A model generated the notes under the pieces. That model made no database searches. It saw only the letters and a program-made list of their open reading frames with translations, and had not been told where the DNA came from. DNA of 8,341 nucleotides from Flavobacterium sp. (GTDB lineage Bacteria; Bacteroidota; Bacteroidia; Flavobacteriales; Flavobacteriaceae), in contig JASLDM010000129.1 in assembly GCA_030151565.1 (NCBI GenBank), positions 1 to 8,341 on the forward strand. Reading direction: 5' to 3'. A program made the position numbers and the translations under genes. This document shows, piece by piece, positions 1 through 5,745 of the stretch (the stretch's first letter is position 1; the number at the start of each line of letters is the position of its first letter).

Positions 1-1277
1 TTGATGCTATTAAAGAAGCATACAGCTGGAAAGGGGCGATGTCTGCTATTACAGATGCTAACGTAACTACTGCTTTAACAGGTTTCATTTTATTAATGTT
101 TGGTACTGGACCAATTAAAGGTTTTGCTACTACTTTATTAATTGGTATTGCTACTTCATTGTTTACTGCAATTTTTGTAACTAGATTTATGTTGGATTGG
201 GCAGGTAGCAAAGGAAAAGTATTAACTTTTTCAACTAACTTGACTAAGAACTTGTTTTCAAATATGAACTTTGATTTTATTTCTAAAAAGAAATTTTCAT
301 ATACGTTCTCTGGAATTTTGATCGCTTTGAGTATTTTCTCTTTGTTTACAAATGGAATGGATCAAGGTGTGGATTTTGTTGGAGGTAGAACTTTCCAAGT
401 AAAATTTGACAAAGCTGTTGTGGCTTCTGATGTATCTTCAGACTTATCTAAAGTATTTGATAGTAATGTTGAAGCTAAGATTTTTGGAGATTCAAATCAG
501 TTGAAAATTACAACTAAATATAAAGTTGAAGAAGAAAGTGCAGCGATTGATACGGAAGTAAATCAAATGATGTTTGAAGCATTGAAAAAGTATTATTCAA
601 ACAATGTTACTTACGAGCAGTTTGTAAATACATACGAAGGTAAAGAATTAGGAATTCTACAAGCTTCTAAAGTAGGTCCAGCTGTTGCAAAAGACGTTAA
701 AACTGATGCCTATTGGGCTGTAATTGGTGCTATTTCTATTGTGTTCATTTACTTGGCAATTAGTTTTAGAAAATGGCAATATAGTTTAGGAGCTATCTTG
801 GCAGTAACACATGATGTTATTATTATTTTAGGTGTTTATTCATTCTGTTATAAGTTTGCTCCATTTAATATGGAGGTAGATCAATCATTTATTGCTGCGA
901 TCTTAACTGTAATTGGGTACTCGCTTAATGATACCGTAATTGTATTTGACCGTGTACGTGAGTTCTCTCATGACGAGCCGAACCGTAAATTGAAGGATAT
1001 TGTTAACAATGCAATTAACGCTACACTATCAAGAACGTTTAATACTTCTGCAAGTATTATCGTAGTTTTATTAGTGATGTTTATCTTCGGAGGAGAATCT
1101 ATCCGTGGGTTTATCTTTGCTATGTTACTAGGTATTTTTGTAGGTACTTACTCTTCTTTATTCCTTGCAACTCCAATTTTAGTAGATACCGTTGGAAACA
1201 AGCAATTGCATAAGAAGAAAGAGGAAGAAGGTGAAGGAGATTTACTTGCTTCGGAAGAACCTTCTGAATTAGTATAA
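1..1277 (+). CDS. secDF: Protein translocase subunit SecDF (fused), 3' part only
   Basis: Inner-membrane component of the Sec export machinery; it uses the proton gradient to help pull secreted proteins across the membrane. The gene is cut by the window edge: the reading frame is open from base 3 (DAIKEAYSWKGAM...), so the ATG at 39 is internal and not a start. The first part is the end of SecD, with its last membrane segments and the typical DAN.TT / GTGPIKGFA / TRF motifs (bases 50-200). SecF follows: a first membrane segment near 300-350, the GVDFVGGRTF motif (about 366-395), a periplasmic domain to about 690, then membrane segments carrying THD (807-815) and LNDTVIVFDRVRE (924-962). The C-terminus is Lys/Glu-rich and cytoplasmic. 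Bacteroidota usually fuse SecD and SecF in a protein of about 1000 residues, so roughly 425 codons are seen here. Transcription ends at the terminator just downstream. Confidence 0.96.
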   Translation, partial: DAIKEAYSWKGAMSAITDANVTTALTGFILLMFGTGPIKGFATTLLIGIATSLFTAIFVTRFMLDWAGSKGKVLTFSTNLTKNLFSNMNFDFISKKKFSYTFSGILIALSIFSLFTNGMDQGVDFVGGRTFQVKFDKAVVASDVSSDLSKVFDSNVEAKIFGDSNQLKITTKYKVEEESAAIDTEVNQMMFEALKKYYSNNVTYEQFVNTYEGKELGILQASKVGPAVAKDVKTDAYWAVIGAISIVFIYLAISFRKWQYSLGAILAVTHDVIIILGVYSFCYKFAPFNMEVDQSFIAAILTVIGYSLNDTVIVFDRVREFSHDEPNRKLKDIVNNAINATLSRTFNTSASIIVVLLVMFIFGGESIRGFIFAMLLGIFVGTYSSLFLATPILVDTVGNKQLHKKKEEEGEGDLLASEEPSELV

Positions 1278-1291
1278 TAAAAAAGAACGAT

Positions 1292-1314
1292 TCGGTATAT
1301 TATAAATATACTGA
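1292..1314 (+). other. Stem-loop in the secDF 3' untranslated region
   Basis: A 9-bp stem (1292-1300 with 1306-1314, one G-T wobble) closes a TATAA loop, 14 bases after the secDF stop. No T-run follows, so it is not itself a terminator. It may protect the 3' end of the mRNA. Seen directly; the role is inferred. Confidence 0.45.
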
Positions 1315-1334
1315 GTAGTTTAAATAACGAGACT

Positions 1335-1370
1335 TAAAAAAGGAGTGGTAGTATACCGCTCCTTTTTTTT
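1335..1370 (+). terminator. Rho-independent terminator of secDF
   Basis: The arm AGGAGTGGTA (1341-1350), loop GTA and arm TACCGCTCCT (1354-1363) form a 10-bp stem with one T-G wobble, followed by a run of T to 1370 and preceded by a run of A. It lies about 60 bases after the secDF stop. The A-run before the stem means it could also stop transcription coming from the right. Confidence 0.93.
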
Positions 1371-1793
1371 GTTATTACAAATAGATTTTTCTAAGTAGTT
1401 TTAATACTTAAGTAAGTGTTCGTCAGCAACTGGATTATTGATGAAAGAGGTAGTAAGTTGCAATTAGACTATTATTTAAAGCGCTTTGTTTAGAGGTTTA
1501 TTTGAAGTAATGTTTTGTTAATGCAGGTATATAAAGTGAATAAGGTTACTTACATTTAATTCAAATACTCTATTCTTTTGAAGTGTAGCTACTAATGTAG
1601 ATCATGCAATTGTTTTTTGTATAACAACAGAACTTTCTTGCATCAACTCCTCCTTTAAGTTAGGGAATTTAAAATAAAGAATAGGCTTGCATTGCCCTTT
1701 TGGCGTTCTTGCCCACTTTTGATTTTTTCAAAAATCGTAACTTATTGAAATGTAAATAGTTGTTTTGTTTTAGAGAACCTTACCTTGTGCTTT

Positions 1794-1871
1794 CTTCGGA
1801 TCAGCTTCGATACTTCTCCGAGTTTCACTCGGAAAAAGCTCCTTTTTCCGAAGGAGAGTCAAACAAGACTC
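1794..1871. repeat. Cluster of overlapping palindromes
   Basis: Several inverted repeats are packed into 78 bases: TCCGAG/CTCGGA (1817-1822 with 1828-1833, loop 5); a perfect 10-bp stem TCGGAAAAAG/CTTTTTCCGA (1829-1838 with 1842-1851, loop CTC); CTCCTT/AAGGAG (1839-1844 with 1851-1856 approximately); an outer pair CTTCGGA/TCCGAAG (1794-1800 with 1847-1853); and GAGTC/GACTC (1856-1860 with 1867-1871). They share arms, so they are mutually exclusive foldings. No T-run follows the stems on either strand, so a simple terminator is unlikely. It resembles short palindromic interspersed repeats, but other copies cannot be checked here. Confidence 0.6.
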
Positions 1872-1898
1872 GAACAAAACCCGATACTAATGCGGATT
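1833..1898 (+). repeat. Diverged repeat, copy A
   Basis: Shares an ordered set of short identical blocks with 2205-2300: AAAAAGCT, TTTCCGA, GACTCGAA, CTCGAACAA, AAAACCC and TGC..GGATT. The right half of the palindrome cluster lies inside this copy. Alignment was done by eye; the order and direction of the blocks agree, but spacing differs, so the two copies are old or come from a variable repeat family. Confidence 0.45.
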
Positions 1899-2197
1899 AA
1901 ATACGGTAGATAAAGAAGTTATTACAGCAAACGGTTTTAAAATCGGCATAATCAAAATGATGTTTTAGACTTAAAAAAGTCAAACATAGTATTTTTAAAT
2001 GTCAGTGCTGATTGATGTAACTTTCAGTATTTTGACATTTCGGTAGTAATGTAAGACTGTGAAATAAGAATCGAATAAGTATAGAAAAATAACACTTCAT
2101 TACTTTAGAATCACTGTTTCTGTGGCTTTCGCCTCTACATTAGTGTTGGCTTGTACATAACTTGTACCAGACTGTCACCACATTCCTACCAGACTCC

Positions 2198-2233
2198 TAC
2201 CACAAAAAAGCTGATTTCCGAGCATCTGTGGTA
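2198..2233. repeat. Inverted repeat TACCACA/TGTGGTA
   Basis: A 7-bp perfect inverted repeat (2198-2204 with 2227-2233) encloses 22 bases. The enclosed CGAGCATCT could instead pair with AGATGTCTCG at 2244-2253, leaving a one-base bulge, so two foldings compete. Nothing shows a function. Confidence 0.35.
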
Positions 2234-2300
2234 CTTGACTCGAAGATGTCTCGAACAAGATCTGTTTAAAACCCCTGTATGACTTATAAATGCACGGATT
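2205..2300 (+). repeat. Diverged repeat, copy B
   Basis: Second copy of the block order seen at 1833-1898, about 30 bases longer. The extra length comes partly from a local duplication of CTCGAA (2239-2244 and 2250-2255) and from a longer spacer before AAAACCC (2268-2274). Same direction as copy A. Confidence 0.45.
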
Positions 2301-2490
2301 CAGAAGCGCATCTAATAAGTCAATACCTAGTATAATCGGTTTGGTTTGCTTGCTTCTAGGTAAGGAGTTTTACTATTTAATTGAGTATGTGTTCTAATCT
2401 GAGCATTTCTCTGTTGCCTACGCGGTTATTGGCTATTATTCTTGTATAAGTGTAGAGTTTCAGGGTTGATTCATAATAGGATACAAAAAA

Positions 2491-2513
2491 AAGGCTCGGT
2501 AATACCGAGCCTT
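2491..2513 (-). terminator. Rho-independent terminator of the murQ-terC operon
   Basis: A perfect 10-bp stem, AAGGCTCGGT (2491-2500) with ACCGAGCCTT (2504-2513) and a 3-base loop, lies 5 bases past the TerC stop. On the minus strand it is followed by eight T (complement of 2485-2492), so it ends leftward transcription. An A-run on the other flank means it may also act on rightward transcripts. Confidence 0.93.
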
Positions 2514-2518
2514 TTAAA

Positions 2519-3295
2519 TTATTTTTTTCGAAGTTTCATATTAAGAAATTCCACACTCAAGGAGAATGCTATCGCAAAATAAAGATAGCCTTTTGGTACA
2601 GCGCCAATTTCTTGTCCGGCTAATACGGCATCAGATACATGCATACTTTCTGTTGTAAGCATAAATCCAATGAGAATTAAAAAGGAAAGCGCTAAGATTT
2701 GGATTGATGGGTTTCTGTTTACAAAGTTTCCAACAGGGATTGCAAATAGCATCATTATGGCAACTGAAAGTATAACAGCAGCAACCATGATATATAAAGC
2801 TCCTTCAATTCCATTTGTCATTCCAACTGCAGTTAGAATACTGTCAATGGAAAAAATAAGATCGATCATCAAAATCTGAAGGATAATATTTCCAAAAGAT
2901 TTTACAGCTACTTTTTTAGCAGAAGGAGATCCCTCTTCGTGGTGTTCTATATGATTAACTTTTTCGTGTATTTCTTTTGTCGACTTGTAAATCAAGAAAA
3001 TTCCTCCAGCCAGTAAGATGAGTGCTTGACCATTGAAGTCTGCACTAAACCAACTCCAATTAATGCTAAATAACGGCTTTTTCATAGCAATTAAATAGCT
3101 TACACCAAATAATAAGGCAATACGCATAAACATAGCTAAAAACAGCCCTATTTGCGTTGCCTTTTTTCTTTTTTCTTCTGGTAATTTTCCAGTAACGATG
3201 GAAATGAAAATAACGTTATCAATTCCTAAGATAATTTCTAGAAATGTCAAAGTTAAAAATGCGACTAGCGCGTCAGCGGTTAGGAGTGCTTCCAT
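2519..3295 (-). CDS. TerC-family integral membrane protein
   Basis: A 258-residue polytopic membrane protein of the TerC family. Bacterial members (Alx, and the Bacillus MeeF/MeeY proteins) are linked to manganese export and to metalation of exported enzymes; applying this here is inference. Visible family marks are FLEIILGIDNVIF near the N-terminus (E20, D26, N27), R58 in the next helix, GGIFLIYKSTKE (97-108), and IDLIFSIDSILTAVGM (144-159, D145 and D151). These membrane-embedded acids are the likely metal-binding residues. About seven hydrophobic segments are separated by one charged, His-rich loop (104-132). The length is normal for the short family form without CBS or CorC domains. It is the last gene of the leftward operon, 24 bases after the lipoprotein gene and directly before the terminator. 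The ATG start fits the family N-terminus. It should not be read as evidence of tellurite resistance, since no ter cluster is present. Confidence 0.92.
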   Translation of the reverse strand: MEALLTADALVAFLTLTFLEIILGIDNVIFISIVTGKLPEEKRKKATQIGLFLAMFMRIALLFGVSYLIAMKKPLFSINWSWFSADFNGQALILLAGGIFLIYKSTKEIHEKVNHIEHHEEGSPSAKKVAVKSFGNIILQILMIDLIFSIDSILTAVGMTNGIEGALYIMVAAVILSVAIMMLFAIPVGNFVNRNPSIQILALSFLILIGFMLTTESMHVSDAVLAGQEIGAVPKGYLYFAIAFSLSVEFLNMKLRKK

Positions 3296-3319
3296 GTAAT
3301 AAAGATATATGTGATTGTA

Positions 3320-3700
3320 TTAGTCTGCAATCTTTTCAATTTGACCTCGTTCTCGACGGTTGTCTCCCACAAGTCCGTATTCAAACGTATAAGTATTCCC
3401 TTTTGTAGTAATAATCCGCATACTTACAGCTTTTTCTTCTGCCATATTTTTTGGATGCAATTTACGAAGCACATATTCACAATCGTTAACCCAACGTATA
3501 CTTGAGGTATCTACTTTTCCTTCAAAAGTTTCAATTTCAATACTATCTAAACGAACAAAAGTCGAGGTTTTTATTTCTCCGTCTATTTCAGTTTCAAATT
3601 TAAAAGTACCGGTTTTAAAATCATTACAATTGCGTTCTTGTTGGTAACAAGATGCGAATAAAGGAATAATTGGGATAATGTACAAGAGTTGTTTTTTCAT
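3320..3700 (-). CDS. Small lipoprotein of unknown function
   Basis: A 126-residue protein with a lipoprotein signal: MKKQ, a hydrophobic stretch (5-15), then a lipobox LFASC with the lipidated Cys at 18. The mature part is hydrophilic, probably all-beta, with two more Cys (25 and about 74) that could form a disulfide; motifs seen are NCNDFKTGTFKF, DTSSIRWVNDCEYVL and KLHPKN. I recall close relatives across Flavobacteriaceae that some databases label DNA topoisomerase IV; nothing in the sequence supports that, since there is no topoisomerase domain and a lipoprotein cannot act on DNA. After the Cys comes YQQER, with only one acidic residue, so surface export is uncertain. The gene starts 6 bases after the upstream membrane-protein gene and 24 before terC, so it is very likely co-transcribed with murQ. 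A cell-envelope role is a guess from location. Confidence 0.85.
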   Translation of the reverse strand: MKKQLLYIIPIIPLFASCYQQERNCNDFKTGTFKFETEIDGEIKTSTFVRLDSIEIETFEGKVDTSSIRWVNDCEYVLRKLHPKNMAEEKAVSMRIITTKGNTYTFEYGLVGDNRRERGQIEKIAD

Positions 3701-3706
3701 GATTTA

Positions 3707-3934
3707 TTATTTTCCAAATAGAGATTTCATAATTGTTTGTATGCCTTTAAAGAATAGCAACATAGAGCCTAGGCAACAGATGATGCCTAAAGCTAAGATA
3801 GGATAGTAAAAAGGGTGTCCTTGATTTTTAAAAGAACTATTGATTACTATAGGACCAATAAACATCAAAGGCAGGGCAAAGCCTAAGTATTTTACGCCTT
3901 TCTTTAGGACTTTTCGGTTGGTATGTTGTTGCAT
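3707..3934 (-). CDS. Small two-helix membrane protein, DUF6095-like
   Basis: A 75-residue protein with a basic N-terminus (RKVLKKGVK) and two hydrophobic segments at about 16-33 and 43-65, joined by a short polar turn (SSFKNQGHPFYYP). Both ends probably face the cytoplasm by the positive-inside rule. I recognise it as a member of a small flavobacterial family (DUF6095, from memory). No function is known to me. Its ATG lies inside the 3' end of murQ (31-base overlap in another frame), so translation may be coupled to murQ, and the lipoprotein gene follows after 6 bases. This tight link suggests a role near the membrane connected with cell-wall sugar recycling, but that is inference only. Confidence 0.85.
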   Translation of the reverse strand: MQQHTNRKVLKKGVKYLGFALPLMFIGPIVINSSFKNQGHPFYYPILALGIICCLGSMLLFFKGIQTIMKSLFGK

Positions 3935-4752
3935 GATTGATTGTTTTTAAAATATTCAATAGCTTCTCTAACATTAGCATGTTTTTCGAGTAACTGTTTG
4001 GCTTCTGTTTGGCTAATATTTAGTTCAGAACAAAGCATTAAAGCGCCTCGTTCTCGTAATTTAGCATTGGTCATTTTCATATCCACCATTCGATTTCCTT
4101 TGATTCGACCGAGTTGAATCATTGATGAAGTAGAAATCATATTAAGGACTAATTTTTGTGCTGTTCCGGCCTTCATACGGGAGCTTCCAGTAACAAATTC
4201 TGGTCCTACAATTACTTCAATTGGAAAATCAGCTACAAGACTTAAGGGACTGTTTGCGTTACAACTTATTGAAGCTGTCAAGATTCCCTGTTCTTTGCAT
4301 TTTTCCAAAGCTTGTATTACGTATGGAGTTGTGCCTGATGCTGCTATACCAATTACAAAGTCTTTGTGATTGATACGATATTCTAAAAGATCTAACCAGC
4401 CTTGATATTTGTCATCTTCAGCTTGTTCTACTGCATTTCGGATTGCTTTATCTCCACCAGCAATTAAACCTATAACAAGATCATTTGTAACTCCAAAAGT
4501 AGGAGGGCATTCAGAGGCATCTAAAATGCCTAATCGACCTGAAGTACCAGCTCCTAAATAAAATAGTCGGCCTCCTAGTTGAAGTTTTTCTACTAGTGCT
4601 GTTACTGCAGTTTCAATCTGCGGAATGGCTTTTTCTACAGCTCTAGGAACTTCTTGATCTTCTTTATTGATATTAGATAATAGGTCTTGAACCGACATTT
4701 TTTCTAAGTTGTCGTATCGGGATTCTTGTTCTGTGGTTTTTATAAAGCTCAC
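3904..4752 (-). CDS. murQ: N-acetylmuramic acid 6-phosphate etherase
   Basis: Cytoplasmic enzyme that removes the lactyl ether of MurNAc-6-phosphate to give GlcNAc-6-phosphate and D-lactate, a step in recovery of peptidoglycan sugars. The SIS-type sugar-isomerase fold is clear: LGAGTSGRLGILDASECPP (66-84), IAGGDKAIRNAVEQAED (97-113), IAASGTTPYVI and VTGSSRMKAGTAQKLVLNM. E81 and E112 line up with the two Glu residues proposed as catalytic in E. coli MurQ (E83, E114). The length of 282 is slightly under the E. coli enzyme (298). The start is GTG, not ATG; the next ATG is codon 19, but the residues before it (TTEQES.YDNLEKM) match the family N-terminus, so GTG is preferred. A TAATTTTG box lies 24-31 bases upstream. 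It is the first gene of the leftward operon. No MurP transporter or anhydro-sugar kinase is in this window. Confidence 0.95.
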   Translation of the reverse strand: MSFIKTTEQESRYDNLEKMSVQDLLSNINKEDQEVPRAVEKAIPQIETAVTALVEKLQLGGRLFYLGAGTSGRLGILDASECPPTFGVTNDLVIGLIAGGDKAIRNAVEQAEDDKYQGWLDLLEYRINHKDFVIGIAASGTTPYVIQALEKCKEQGILTASISCNANSPLSLVADFPIEVIVGPEFVTGSSRMKAGTAQKLVLNMISTSSMIQLGRIKGNRMVDMKMTNAKLRERGALMLCSELNISQTEAKQLLEKHANVREAIEYFKNNQSCNNIPTEKS

Positions 4753-4775
4753 TATTCTTGCGTATTAAGGAGTAG

Positions 4776-4783
4776 CAAAATTA
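4776..4783 (-). promoter_or_regulatory. Promoter -7 box for the murQ operon
   Basis: TAATTTTG on the minus strand matches the Bacteroidota -7 consensus TAnnTTTG exactly. It would start transcription near 4769, giving a leader of about 17 bases before the GTG at 4752. I see no convincing TTG -33 box at the usual distance. Position and direction fit murQ. Confidence 0.6.
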
Positions 4784-4852
4784 CATTATTTTTAGGCGAA
4801 TTAGAAATTATATTTTCCGAAGAAAAACAAGCTATAGTAGCTAAAAAAGACT

Positions 4853-4860
4853 TACTTTTG
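4853..4860 (+). promoter_or_regulatory. Promoter -7 box for rnpB
   Basis: TACTTTTG matches TAnnTTTG exactly. Its expected start point, a few bases downstream, falls where the first strand of the RNase P RNA P1 helix begins (4866), which supports both calls. No clear -33 TTG was found. Confidence 0.7.
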
Positions 4861-4863
4861 CCG

Positions 4864-5175
4864 ACAAGCAGACTGCCTTATCGCTAGTTCCTTTTTGGAA
4901 TTAGAGGAAAGTCCGGACACCATAGAGTAGCATAGTGGGTAACGCCCACCCTTAGCTTGCTAAGAGGACAAGTGCAACAGAAAGTATGTACAGGTAATGC
5001 TGTAGTGAAACCAGGTAAACTCTATGCGGTGAAATGCCATGTATATTTAGCTTTTAAGGGTTACTCGCCCGTTGCTTTAGGGGTAGGCAGATGGAGCCAT
5101 CGAGTAATTGATGGCCTAGATAAATGATAAGGGTGTTCTTCTGAACATACAGAATCCGGCTTATAAGTCTGCTTT
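4864..5175 (+). ncRNA. rnpB: RNase P RNA (catalytic RNA for tRNA 5' processing)
   Basis: RNA subunit of RNase P, the ribozyme that removes 5' leaders from pre-tRNAs. The conserved core is plain: GAGGAAAGTCCGGACACC at 4904-4921 and ACAGAATCCGGCTTATA at 5149-5165. The CCGGA of the first pairs with TCCGG of the second; the end pair is A-U where E. coli has G-C, a compensating change. The ends close as helix P1: AAGCAGACT (4866-4874) with AGTCTGCTT (5166-5174). Other stems seen are CTAGTTCC/GGAATTAG (4884-4891 with 4897-4904), GTGGG/CCCAC, CTTAG/CTAAG and GCCATC/GATGGC (about 5095-5115). ACAGAAAG (about 4977) and AGATAAATGATAAGG are further core elements. It is about 310 nt, at the short end for bacterial A-type RNAs. 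The P1 helix is followed by a T-rich run, which may end the transcript. The mature ends are accurate only to a few bases. Confidence 0.97.
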
Positions 5176-5196
5176 TTATTTTTCTTCTTCTTCTTC
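5166..5196 (+). terminator. Probable rnpB 3' end: P1 strand plus pyrimidine run
   Basis: The 3' strand of P1 is followed by TTTTTATTTTTC and CTT repeats. These pyrimidines are the reverse complement of the rsmD stop and its poly-Glu codons, so the rnpB termination zone and the rsmD coding end share the same DNA. Termination through the long-range P1 helix is inference. Confidence 0.4.
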
Positions 5197-5745
5197 AGAA
5201 TCTTCTTCCAAATATTCAAAAAAAGTAAAAGATGATCCTCCGTAGTTTTTTTGAAAAGAAAAATGAGGTAGATGGTCTAGTTTTGTAAACTTAGAATGTT
5301 CTACGACAAGCATACCTTCAGGATCAAGTAGTTCTTTCTCAAAAACTAATTTTACGATGCTTTCAAAAGCTTCTTGTGAAAAATCATAAGGTGGATCTGC
5401 AAATATGATATCATAGCTGCTTTGGTGTTTTTCCAAGAACTTTATCACATCAGATTTTAAAGGGGTGATGTCTAAATCTAATTCTTTTGCTGTTTTTTTA
5501 ATGAAGCTTACACATCCATAATCACCATCAATACTAAAAATTGGACCTGCTCCTCGAGAAGCAAATTCATAGCTGATATTTCCTGTTCCTGAAAAAAGAT
5601 CTAAAATCTTGAGTTCGTCAAAATTAAAGTGATTGTTTAAAATATTGAACAGTGACTCTTTACTCAAATCTGTTGTTGGGCGAACCGGTAAGTTTTTTGG
5701 TGCTGAAAGTCTGCGTCCTTTTAATTTTCCAGAAATAATTCTCAT
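5176..5745 (-). CDS. rsmD: 16S rRNA (guanine(966)-N(2))-methyltransferase
   Basis: SAM-dependent enzyme that methylates N2 of G966 in 16S rRNA during 30S assembly. The family N-terminus MRIISGKLKGRRL is followed by the RPTTD motif (22-26) with SLFNIL (31-36). The SAM-binding loop is LDLFSGTGNISYEFASRGA (48-66), the acidic residue at the end of strand 2 is in SIDGD (71-75), and the catalytic DPPY motif is at 117-120. The length of 189 is normal. The C-terminus ends in an unusual acidic tail (EEDSEEEEEK). The ATG overlaps the stop of the upstream DUF3822 gene as ATGA, so the two are co-transcribed and probably translationally coupled. The stop lies a base or two from the 3' end of rnpB, which is transcribed toward it, and no terminator for rsmD itself is visible. 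Confidence 0.95.
   Translation of the reverse strand: MRIISGKLKGRRLSAPKNLPVRPTTDLSKESLFNILNNHFNFDELKILDLFSGTGNISYEFASRGAGPIFSIDGDYGCVSFIKKTAKELDLDITPLKSDVIKFLEKHQSSYDIIFADPPYDFSQEAFESIVKLVFEKELLDPEGMLVVEHSKFTKLDHLPHFSFQKNYGGSSFTFFEYLEEDSEEEEEK

Larger units (their letters stand above)
1371..2485. other. Gene-free stretch of about 1.1 kb, probably decayed or repeat DNA
   Basis: No reading frame of credible length exists on either strand, and no tRNA, rRNA or known ncRNA signature was recognised. It lies between two terminators that face each other, so neither flanking operon should be transcribed through it. It holds a cluster of palindromes (1794-1871), a diverged repeat pair (1833-1898, 2205-2300), a long-loop inverted repeat (2198-2233) and one minus-strand TATGTTTG promoter-like box (1981-1988). 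Short frames that look faintly coding are broken by stops within 15-35 codons, which fits old gene remnants or interspersed non-coding repeats. Its size is unusual beside the compact spacing elsewhere in this window. Confidence 0.7.

Noticed and set aside
1602..1643. Minus-strand 13-codon frame (MQESSVVIQKTIA) with a strong AAAGGAGGA Shine-Dalgarno-like sequence at 1648-1656
   Set aside because: Very short, ends in TGA (the frame then stays open about 27 codons), no promoter, and this phylum rarely relies on such sites. Most likely chance or a gene remnant.
1891..1968. Plus-strand open stretch of 25 codons reading LNTVDKEVITANGFKIGI
   Set aside because: Looks faintly coding but has no start codon and stops on both sides; no family recognised.
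1371..2485. CRISPR array, retron or integron site in the gene-free island
   Set aside because: No regularly spaced identical repeats, no reverse transcriptase, integrase or cas gene in the window, and no convincing attC-type core sites.
2670..2879. Plus-strand 69-codon frame inside the TerC gene
   Set aside because: Antisense shadow of a well-supported gene; low-complexity composition with no family features.
2519..3295. Tellurite-resistance operon
   Set aside because: Only a lone TerC-family protein is present, with none of the other ter genes; the family name is misleading.
3300..3307. TATCTTTA near-match to a -7 promoter box before terC
   Set aside because: One mismatch and only about 5 bases from the ATG, so the transcript would start at or inside the gene; terC is better explained as part of the murQ operon.
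3311..3505. Plus-strand 64-codon frame across the lipoprotein gene
   Set aside because: Antisense to a gene with a clear lipobox and operon placement; no independent support.
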